From positions 1,178,001 through 1,242,000 of the forward strand of contig NZ_CP132744.1 in the NCBI RefSeq assembly GCF_037477895.1: a stretch of 64,000 nt of DNA. Direction: 5' to 3'. This DNA is from Mycetohabitans endofungorum. Its GTDB lineage: Bacteria; Pseudomonadota; Gammaproteobacteria; Burkholderiales; Burkholderiaceae. Within the stretch, counting starts at the first letter, position 1, and the number at the start of each line of letters is the position of its first letter. Under the pieces are notes generated by a model. It ran no database searches and had not been told where the DNA came from. It saw only the letters and a list, made by a program, of their open reading frames with translations. A program made the position numbers and the translations under genes. Below, in pieces: positions 17,691 to 28,400 of this stretch.

Positions 17691-19430
17691 ATGATAAGGA
17701 AAAAGGGGAAGCAGGCGGTTGGTCATCGCCAGTGGGGCGGAAAAGGGGTAGGGTTTTGCGTGGGTCTAGCGCCGATGATGTTGGCGCAAGCGCTACCGCT
17801 CGATGGTGCCGAACAGCAGCCGCTGCGCGAGCAGGAACGCGAGCGCGTACTTCGGCAGCAGCGTGAGGCCACGCCGGACGTGCGGTTGACACGCCCGTTA
17901 GCGCCTGAGCAAGCGCGTCTTCCCGCGCAAGAGTCGCCCTGTTTTCGCATCGAGCGCATAACACTCGACGGCGACACGGCCACGCACTTCCAATGGGCGT
18001 TAGCGGCGGCCAATCCACCGGACGACCCGGCCATTGGCCGCTGCCTGGGCACGGCAGGCATCAACCTGACGATGAAGCGGGTGCAAAATGCGATTGTCGC
18101 GCGTGGCTACGTGACCACGCGTGTGCTGGCGGCCCCGCAGGATTTGAAGGCTGGCACGTTGGCGCTCACGCTTATTCCGGGGAGGATCCGCGCGATCCGT
18201 TTCACCGACGATAGCAGTCCGCGCGCGACGCGGTGGAACGCCGTGCCGATTACATCAGGCGATTTGCTCAACCTGCGTGACCTCGAGCAGGCGCTGGAAA
18301 ACTTCAAGCGCGTGCCGACGGCCGACGCTGACATCCAAATCACACCGGCTGAAGGGCCCGACGCCCAGCCTGGCGAAAGCGACCTGGTGATTGCGTGGAC
18401 ACAGGCGCATCCGGTGCGTTTAAACGTCTCTATCGACGATGCAGGCAGCCGGTACACGGGTCGGTACCAGGGTAGCGTGACCGTTTCGTACGACAACTGG
18501 TGGACGCTTAATGATCTGTTTTACGCCAGCTTCAACCACGACCTTGGCGGCGGGCATAGCGGCCCCAAAGGCACGCGTGGCTACACCGTTCACTATGAGG
18601 TGCCGTATCGTTACTGGCTCCTGGGTTTCACCACCAGTGGCTATGATTATCACCAGCCGGTCGTGGGCGCCTACCAAACCTACCGCTACGGTGGTGATGG
18701 CGATCTTACTGAAGTGCGCCTCTCGCGCCTGCTTTATCGCGATGCCGTGCGCAAGACCTACGCTCATGTGCGCGGGTGGCTACGCCATGCGCACAGCTTC
18801 ATCGATGACACCGAGATCGAGGTACAGCGCCGCCACACGGCGGGCTGGGAAATCGGTTTAAGTCACCGCGAATTCATCGGTTCCGCCACGCTGGAGGGCG
18901 GCGTGGCGTATCGCAAAGGTACGGGTATGTTAGGGGCTCAGCCGGCGCCGGAGGAATTTTTTGGCGAGGGGACGTCGCGCCCATCGCTGATTACTGCAGA
19001 CGCTCAACTGACCATCCCATTGACCATTGCTGCACAGCGACTACGCTACACCACGGCATGGCGCGGACAATGGAGCCGCACGCCGCTCGCGTTGCCGGAA
19101 CGCTTGTCCATCGGCGGGCGCTATACCGTGCGCGGTTTTGATGGCGAAAGCGCCTTGATCGGCGACCGAGGCTGGCTGGTGCGCAATGACCTAAGCTGGT
19201 CGCTGAATCGCACCGGTCAGACGCTTTATTTGGGTGCTGATTATGCAGAAGTGGGCGGGTCATCCGCCCACTTCTTGATTGGGCAGCACTTAGCCGGTGC
19301 TGTGATTGGCCTGCGCGGCGGGGCCAAGGGGCTGCTCTGGGACGTTTTTGTCGGTACGCCGCTTAGCAAGCCGGCGGGTTTTCAGACCCGTCGCTTCAAC
19401 GCCGGCTTTAACGTCAACTGGTCATACTAG
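17691..19430 (+). CDS. cdiB: Two-partner secretion outer-membrane transporter (TpsB/CdiB/FhaC family)
   Basis: A 579-residue protein from the ATG at 17691. This start yields a signal-like segment (GKGVGFCVGLAPMMLAQALP); the frame is open to 17454 but without sense. A basic, Gln/Arg-rich linker is followed by a POTRA-type region (CFRIERITLDGD, VARGYVTTRVLAAPQDLKAG, TLALTLIPGRIRAIRF). The 16-stranded barrel follows, with the conserved GGRYTVRGFDGE loop motif (the VRGF that reaches into the pore) and a C-terminal aromatic end, NVNWSY. It exports the adjacent TpsA/CdiA through the outer membrane. The partner starts 40 bases downstream, so the two form an operon. Confidence 0.92.
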   Translation: MIRKKGKQAVGHRQWGGKGVGFCVGLAPMMLAQALPLDGAEQQPLREQERERVLRQQREATPDVRLTRPLAPEQARLPAQESPCFRIERITLDGDTATHFQWALAAANPPDDPAIGRCLGTAGINLTMKRVQNAIVARGYVTTRVLAAPQDLKAGTLALTLIPGRIRAIRFTDDSSPRATRWNAVPITSGDLLNLRDLEQALENFKRVPTADADIQITPAEGPDAQPGESDLVIAWTQAHPVRLNVSIDDAGSRYTGRYQGSVTVSYDNWWTLNDLFYASFNHDLGGGHSGPKGTRGYTVHYEVPYRYWLLGFTTSGYDYHQPVVGAYQTYRYGGDGDLTEVRLSRLLYRDAVRKTYAHVRGWLRHAHSFIDDTEIEVQRRHTAGWEIGLSHREFIGSATLEGGVAYRKGTGMLGAQPAPEEFFGEGTSRPSLITADAQLTIPLTIAAQRLRYTTAWRGQWSRTPLALPERLSIGGRYTVRGFDGESALIGDRGWLVRNDLSWSLNRTGQTLYLGADYAEVGGSSAHFLIGQHLAGAVIGLRGGAKGLLWDVFVGTPLSKPAGFQTRRFNAGFNVNWSY

Positions 19431-19470
19431 GTATCGACGTTAGGACTGCTACCTTTCCTGAGTACCCGTC

Positions 19471-22400
19471 ATGAATTCACATTTATATCGAGTCATCTTC
19501 AATCGGGCTCGCGGTTTACAGATGGCCGTGGCGGAGCATGTCGCCAGTCAACGCAAGCAGCGCGGCGTTCGGGCCGCCCGCTCGGCGTGCAGCCTGCTGG
19601 CGACGATGCGGGCACTGGATTTTTCGATTCTGGTGTCGCTCGGAATGGTCGTTGATCTTGCACAAGCGCAGATCGTGGCTGATCCTGGCGCGCCTCGCGA
19701 CCAGCAGCCAACCGTGCTAAACGCCGCCAATGGCGTGCCATTGATCAACATTCAAGCCCCCAGCGCAAGCGGTGTGTCGCGCAATACCTATAGGCAATTT
19801 GACGTCGACCATCGGGGCGTGATTCTCAACAATGCTAGTACCCACGCGCAGACGCAGCTCGGCGGCTGGGTGCAAGGTAATCCGTGGCTAGTCAACGGCA
19901 CCGCACGTGTGATTCTCAATGAGATCAACGCCAGTCATCCAAGCCAGTTGCGCGGCTACATGGAAGTGGCCGGCGAGCGTGCGCAAGTCGTGGTTGCCAA
20001 TCCGGCGGGGATCAGTTGCGACGGCTGTGGCTTCATCAATGCCAATCGCGTCACGCTGACCACCGGCGCCCCGATCATGAATGGCGGCAACCTCGACGGC
20101 TACCGCGTGCAGCAAGGCGCCGTTACCATTGCCGGCGGCGGGCTCGATGCGAGCCGCGCCGATTATACCGACATTATCGCGCGCTCCGTCCAGATCAATG
20201 CTGGCCTCTGGGCTCAGCAGCTACGCGTGACAACCGGCGTCAATCAGGTCAGTGCCAGCCAGAGCGTGGTGGATCCAATTACCACAGACAGCAATGTGCC
20301 GGCTTTCGCTCTGGACGTGAGCCAACTCGGCGGCATGTACGCGCAGAAAATCGTCCTGCTCGGTACCGAGCACGGCGTGGGTATGCGCAACGCTGGCCAA
20401 ATCGGCGCATCAGCCGGCGAACTGGTGGTGACCGCCGACGGCCGCTTGGAAAACAGCGGCGCCCTGCAGGCTAGGACCAATACGCGTTTGGACGTCGGCG
20501 GTGGCGTGGCCAACAGCGGTACGATCAGCGCTGGACGCGAACTCGTGCTCTACACCCCAAAAGATCTGGACAACCGGGGCGGCACCTTGAATGCTATGCG
20601 CCTGGAAGTAAACGCGGATTCCGTTACAAACCGAGGTGGCACCATTGAGCAAACCGGCGCCCAGGACCTGGTTGTACATGCCGCGCAGGTTCGTAACCGG
20701 GAGGACGGCCGCATCGGACAGGCTGGGGCGGATGCCGATGCCGCCACGATGCCCGGGCATGACGGCACGTCGGGCATAAACATCTCGGGTGACAGCGACG
20801 CCGCGCCGCTCGCGGCGGGTGCGCTCAACGTTACCCACATACTGGATAACGACGGCGGCCGCATCATGGCCAAAAGTGCCATTGATCTGACCGCCCGCGC
20901 GGGCCTGGACAATGAGGGCGGGCATTTAGGCGTGCGCGATTTAAACGTAAAGGACGGCGATCTGGTCAACCGTCTGGGTGAACTATACGTAACAGGCAGC
21001 CATCAACTCCAACTCGGCGCACTGCAAAACGAGAAGGGGCAGATGCAACTAGCCGGGCCGCTAACGCTGAACGCCCAATCGTTCGATAACCGCGCGGGTC
21101 AGCTGGTGGTAGCCGGCGGCGATAATCGTCTGGAGGTGATGGATGAGCTTGATAATAGCCGAGGCGGGCAGATTGTCAGCGACGGTGCGCTGCATATCCG
21201 TGCCAGCACGCTCAAGAACGCACAAGGTCGCGTGCAGCACGCTGGCGGTGGCCGTTTGCAGATCGAGGTGCCACAGTTTGAAGGCGTCGGTGGCACGCTG
21301 ACAAGCGATGGCGTTTTGACCCTGACAAGTCATAGGGCTGACTTGCGCGGCGGCTTGACTCAAGCCAAGCAGATTCATGTTGACACAGACACGCTGATTA
21401 CCGCCGAAGGCGTGCTGCGCAGCAGTGGCGCCGGCATGCTCGAGTTGAAGGTGCGCGACGTGTTGGACAACACCCACGGCGCCATTCGCGGTAATGGCGC
21501 GTTGACGTTGCAGGCGCAACAGCTGACCAACGAACGAGGTAGGATTAGCGCGGCCGGCACACACGACACGCAGGTTGACATCGCTGATCAACTCAACAAT
21601 ATCAATGGCCAGCTTGTTGCTGCCGGCAACGCGACGGTGCAGGCGCGCGATTTACGTAACCAGGGTGGCATGATCAGAACCAAAGGTCAATCCAACTTGA
21701 ACGTGAGCGTTGGCGGCACGCTCGACAACCGTGCGCAAGGTACGCTCGCCGCCGACGGTGATTTGAGTGTAACCGCATCTACAGTGGACAATCGCCGGGG
21801 TAAGCTGATCGGTGCCCACGGACTGCGCGTCACGTCCACCACGCTGGATAATCGCGAAGACGGTTTGGTGAGCGCAACCGAAGGCCACTTGAAGGTGGAC
21901 AGTCAAGGCCATACCCATAACGCGGGCGGCACGCTCCAGGCCGCCGGCGAGCTGACGTTGGACAGCACAGGTTTGGACAATACCGACGGCGCGATCCGGG
22001 GCAGTCAGGTCAAACTCGATACTCGGCAGGCGACACTAAATAACACTGGCGGCACACTGATGAGCACCGCCGGTCGCCTCGACGTGAGCAGTGGCGCACT
22101 GGATAACACCGGCGGGTTAGTGCAATCGTGCGGCGCGATGCGCGTGCAAACACACGGTCAAACGGTGCGTAACATCGATTCCGGCAAAACGGGCGGCATC
22201 TTTAGCGGCGGGGAGTTGGACTTAAATAGTGGCGAACTGCACAATCGCGCCGGCGTGGTGCATAGTCAAGGCCAACTCACCGCGCACGTTGGTGCGTTGA
22301 ACAATACTCAAGGCCAGTTTGGCGGCAGCGCCGAAGTCGGGCTCAAGGCTGACAGTCTGCGCAATAGGGGTGGCGTGATACAGGCTGGACAGGCGCTGCA

Positions 22401-25400
22401 GATGGGCGTGGCTGATGTCACTGATAACGATGGTGGCCTGATAGCCGCGAGTGGCGAGTTATCGCTGAACGCTAAGCGGATTTATAACCGTGACACCCGT
22501 AGCACGGACCCGGGTACGCCGTTAGGTTTGCGAGGCGACGCCGTTGCGTTGACGGCCAAGCATATCGACAACCATGCCGGGACCATCACCGCCAATCGCC
22601 GCGTGGAGATCACCGGCGCGGGCACTGATAGCGTGCTGGACAACACGCAGGGCAACGTCTCCTCGGCCGGTAGCATTCAGGTTTTTGCCGATCATGTGTA
22701 TAACCCGGCTGGCACGCTATTGTCCGGCACTGACCTCCGTGTCGAGGCTGAGAGTCTGCGCGGAGCAGGCCATTTACTGTCTAAGGGCAATCTGAACTTA
22801 GCGTTGCAGCAGGACTTTGACAACGAGAACGAAGTGACTGCCAACGGCCATGCCGTCATTCGCACCCCGGGCCGGCTGGTTAACCGCGGTACTTTCGAGG
22901 CAGACGAGCTTGAAGTACGGGGCGCGCAGATCGACAACACCGTCGGTGGCCGGATCAACGGAAACCGCGTGGGGGTGGCCACCGATGGCAAGTTATCTAA
23001 CCATGGTCTAATCGATGGCGCGCAGACGCGCATCGAGGCCGGCGTGGTGGACAATATCGGCACGGGGCGCCTCTACGGTGATCACCTTACGCTGCAAGCC
23101 AACACCGTTGACAATCGACAGGAGGACGGCCAAGCTGCAGTCATCGCCGCACGGACACGGCTGGATATCGATGCAAGCAGGCTGAGCGGAGCGGGCCGTT
23201 TGCTGTCCGACGGCGATTTAAACTTGGCGTTGCAGCAGGACTTTGACAACGAGAACGAAGTGATGGCCAACGGCCATGCCGTCGTCCGCACGGAGGGACA
23301 ACTGACCAACCGCGGTGTTCTTCAAGCAGGCGAACTCGAAGTACACGGCGCGCAGATCGACAACACCGTCGGTGGCCGGATCAACGGGAACCGCGTGTGG
23401 GTGGCCACCGGTGGCAAGCTGTCTAACCGTGGCCTGATTGACGGCGTGCAGACGCGCATTGGGGCCAGTGCGGTGGACAATGTCGGCACGGGCCGCCTCT
23501 ACGGTGATCACCTTACGCTGCAGGCCAACACCGTTGACAATCGACAGGAGGATGGCCAGGCGGCGGTCATCGCCGCACGGGCCCGGCTGGATATCGGTGC
23601 GAGTAAGCTAAGCGGAGCGGGCCGTTTGCTGTCCAACGGCGATTTAAACTTGGCGCTGCAGCAAGACTTTGACAACGATCACGAAGTGATTGCCAACGGC
23701 CATGCCGTCATCCGCACGGGGGGACAACTGACCAACCGCGGTGTTTTTCAAGCAGGCGAGCTCGAAGTTCGGGGCGCGCAGATCGACAACACCGTCGATG
23801 GCCGGATCAATGGCAACCGCGTGTGGGTGGCCACCGATGGCAAGCTGTCTAACCGTGGCCTAATCGATGGCGTGCAGACGCGTGTTGAGGCCGATGCCGT
23901 AGACAATGTTGGCACGGGGCGTTTCTACGGTGATCACCTTGCGTTGCAGGCCAACACCATTGACAATCGACAGGAGCATGGCCGGGCCGCAGTCATTGCT
24001 GCGAGGACACAGCTGGATATCGGTGCAAACGTCGTCAACAACCACGAGCAGGCGCTGATCTTTAGTGCTGGCCATGATAGTACGGCGCTAAACATTGCCG
24101 GCGCGCTGAATGAGCAGGGCCAGGCCGTGGATCGTGCCGCTCACGTACTCAACGACAGCGCCACGATTGAATCGCTGGGCGGCCTAAGTTTCAATACCCA
24201 GCATCTGCTCAATCGCAACGCACACTTTGCCACTGAACTGGTGCAGGTTAGCGGGCCCACCCAGAGCATAGCGCTCCAGCCAGCCGGTGATCCCAATAAA
24301 CACGATATCAACGACTATCATTGGGCGGGAGGGCACAAATCCGGCTGTTATTTTCACAACGGCACGGGCGCCGAAATCAGCAATTGGACTCAGTACGATA
24401 TAACGCGCACCGAATACGAGACCCGGGTTACACAAAGCGCACCGGCGCTCATTCGCTCGGGCGGTAATCTTGTGCTGCACGGTGAAAACTTCACCAATGA
24501 CAAAAGCCATATTTTCGTCGGCGGCACTTTACAGGGCGATTTGGGTAACCTGAAAAATGAGGCTGTGTTTGGCCAGCATATCACCCGCGAGGTAGGCACT
24601 AGCCAGTACACTTGGAATGAATGGCGTGGCGGCTTGAAACGCCGGCATGACCGCCACTGGGAGGCACGGATTGCTTACACGCCAGCCGACATCGTGCACA
24701 CGATTGAGCTGCCCGTCTCCAAGGTCGAGCAGCATACCGCCAGCGGCGTGCGTGGCTATGCGATCGAACAGCAACAGCTTAGCCAGGCAGATGACGCGCT
24801 GAAAGCAAGCGAGATTGTCGAAGTGTCGGCCGTGCCCAGTGTGCGCGCTCCTGAACTGGGCCAGATCGATGTCGCGATAAGCGGTCCGGATCCGGCGATA
24901 AGCGGTCAGGGGCCGGTGATAGCGGGTCAGAATCCGGTGATAAGCGGTCAAGAACCAACGAGCGGCCAAAATGAGCAAGGTGGGCTTGATACGCACGGCG
25001 ATGCCCCTATGGTTATCCGTACTGTCCAGCCGAGCGCCCAGGTACCGGCTAACAGCTTATTTCGTGTTCAGCCCAACAATGGCAGCTATCTGATCGAGAC
25101 CGATCCGCGCTTTACCGACTATCGCACCTGGCAAAGCGCTGCTACCCTACTGTCACAAGGAAAGCACAATCCGGCCGCCACACACAAGCGCCTGGGCGAC
25201 GGATTTTACGAACAAATGCTGGTGCGTGAGCAAGTCGCGCAACTGACAGGTCGGCGTTTTTTGAAAGGCTATGCCAGCGATGAGGCGCAATATCAAGCGT
25301 TGCTCGAGGCCGGCAGCGCTTATGCGAAAGCATGGAACCTGCGTCCTGGCGTGGCGCTGAGCGCGCAGCAAATGGCGCAGTTGACTCGCGATATCGTCTG

Positions 25401-28400
25401 GCTGGTTGAGCAGGACGTGCACCTACCCGATGGTACTGTCACTCGCGCGCTAGTGCCGCAAGTCTACGCCCGAGTCAAGCCGGGTGACCTTGACGGTAAC
25501 GGCACACTGCTCGCCGCGGAATCGATCGACATGCGACTCAAGGACGAGCTCGTCAACACAGGCACCCTCGCGGGACACACTGCCGTGCAGCTGAATGCCG
25601 AAAATTTGCGTAACGTTGGCGGCCGGATCACTGGCAAGACAGTATCTGCTCAGGCGCTTGGCGACATTGACATAATCGGTGGCAGCATTGACGCTGACCA
25701 AGCCTTATTCGTTCAGGCTGGCCGCGACCTGAATATGGTCACTACAACCCGCAGCGATGCCAAGCAAGCTGGCCAGAGTGACTTTAGCCGTACCCATCTG
25801 GACCGTATAGCCGGTCTGAGCGTTAACTACCCCCTTGGCGGCCCCCTAGCGGCCAGCGCCGGGCGCGACGTCAATCTAATTGCCGCGCAGATCGCCAACA
25901 ATGGGCAGAACGGCCAGACCGCCCTAATCGCCGGCCGTAATCTGAGTCTGGTCACGGTCAAAGTCGCGGAGCAAGAACGCAACGTCATCGACGCCAGCAA
26001 CTACCTCAAGCAAGGCATTGAGCAAGAGGTCGGGACCACCGTGCATGCGCGGGGTGACGTACGCATGCAGGCTGGCGGCGACCTGAATGCCCGTGCGGCC
26101 CGCGTCAACAGCGACCAAGGCACATTGGTGGCGCTGGCTGATGGGGATGTCAACATCGTGGGCGGGCAAACAAGTCGTCACTGGAGCGAAGGCCGGCAGT
26201 ATAAAAGTCGTAATCTGTTCGGCTCCAGTCAAACCACCACTCGCGACAGCCTGGTGGACACGACTGCGCAGGCCAGCATCTTCAGCGGCCACACGGTGGC
26301 GGTGCAAGGCCGCAACGTGACCTTGACCGGCAGCAACGTCGTGTCAGATAAGGGCACGTTTATTGAGGCGCAAAACGACCTGACTATCCAGGCTGCGACG
26401 CAGACCTACAGCGAAAGCCACTTTAAGGAGACCAAGAAGCGTGGTTTACTACATAACGGCGCGATGTCGGTGACAATTGGCAGTCAGGCGCACAGCGCTG
26501 ACCAGCAAGAGGCCGGCACTCGTGCCATGGCTTCCACCGTGGGCTCGACCAATGGTAACGTGACCTTAGCTGCCAAACAGCTCTATCGGCAAGAAGGCAG
26601 TCATATCCTCACGCCGCGGGGCGATGTGGATATTCAGGCGGGCGAAGTCATTATTACGGAAGCCCGTGAGCAGAGTCAGGGTACGCAGCAAACTCAATTC
26701 AAGCAATCGGGTTTGACCGTGGCGGTGACGGCGCCAGCGATGGCGGCGGTTCAGACCGCGCAGCAGATGGAGCGGTCGGTCGGACAGACATCCGATCCCC
26801 GTATGCAAGCGTTGGCGGGCGTGACGACTGGCTTGGCCGTCAAGAACACTGCCGACGCCATCGCTCAGGATCCAAAATCGGGTGGCGGGGTTAACATTTC
26901 AGTCACTGTGGGCGGCGCGCAGAGCGGGAGCCAGGCCACTTACAACCGTGCCACCGCATCGGGTTCGAGCATTGCCGCTGGCGGCAACGTGAGGGTTCAA
27001 GCTATCGGTCCCGGCCAAGATTCCACGTTGACTGTACAAGGTAGCGAGATCCAGGGTGGCGGTGATGTCCAACTGAAGGCCGACGGCAAAATCAACCTGC
27101 TGGCCGCGCAAAACGCTCGCGAGTCGCACCTGACCCACAGCAGCCTCAGCGGGGGCGCAGGCGTGGCGGTGAACCTAAACTCCCAAGGCAAGACAGCTGG
27201 TGTGACAGCGAACGTCAGTGGCGCACGCGGCTGGGGCGAAGGCACTGACGTGAACTGGACACCCACCCACCTGAGCGCGGGCAACCGACTGGTGCTGGAG
27301 TCGGGCGGCGACACTACGCTTAAGGGCGCGGTGCTCAGTGGCCGGCAAGTGATCGGCGAAGTGGGCGGGGATCTGCACCTCGAAAGCCTGCAAGAGCGCA
27401 GTAGCGAGCGCAGCCGGGACATGTCGCTCGGCGGCAGCGTGACGGCGGGTTTGGGGGTGTCGGGTAGTGTCAGCTTCAGCCAGCAAAAGATTGCAAGCGA
27501 TTGGGCGAGCGTGACCGAGCGCAGTGGCATCCAAGCGGGCGACGGTGGTTTCCAGATTAACGTCAAGGATCACACGAGCCTGAAGGGCGCGGCGATCGCC
27601 AGTACGCAGCAGGCGGTGCATGACGGAGCGAATAGTTTGACGACGCGCACGTTAAGTACCGAGGATATCGTCAACTACGCCGAATACAACGCCAGTAGCG
27701 TGGGCCTGAGCGGAGGTTACAGTGTGGGCGGCAGTGGTGGTGGCGAAGATCTGGAAGGGGTTGGCACGAACCAGTCTGGACAGGCGGCGACGGGCGCGGA
27801 GCAAGTACCGGGTAGCAAGCTGCCGTCGACTCCGGGCGGATTCAGCGTTGCGCCGCCGAGCGTGATGGCCGCTTCGGGCAAGGCCAGCAGCACGACGCTG
27901 AGCGGGATCAGCACGGGTACGATTCGCATTACGGATGAGGCGCAACAGAAAGCTTTGACGGGGCGAGACGTTGCGCAAAGCCTGGCCGGGCTGAACCAGC
28001 AAGTGCGGAGTGGACAGGATGGCGATAACGCGCTTAAGCCAATCTTCGACAAGGAGAAGATTCAGGCGGGGTTCGAGATTGCGAATCAGTTGACGCATCA
28101 AATCGGCACGTTTGTGGGCCATCGTCAAGCGCAACTGGATGAAGCACAACAAGCGGCCCAGGACCCGAATCTGAGTGCGCAGGCCAGGGCGCAAGCGCAA
28201 CAGCAAGCGGCACAGCTAAAGGCGCAATGGGGCCCGGGTGGCACTTATCGACGCGCGCTGTCGGCGCTGGGCGCCGCAGCGGGTGGCAATGTGACGGCAG
28301 GCGCGGGGCAGTTTGCCCTGTCGGCGACCGTCAATTACGTGCAGGGTTTGGCGGCCAGCGAAGTGAAACGCGTGGCGGATGGCTTACGAAGCGAGGAAGC

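Noticed and set aside
22753..24030. Tandem repeat considered as a CRISPR-like array
   Set aside because: Units are 426 bp, contiguous without spacers, in frame, and lie within the CdiA coding sequence.
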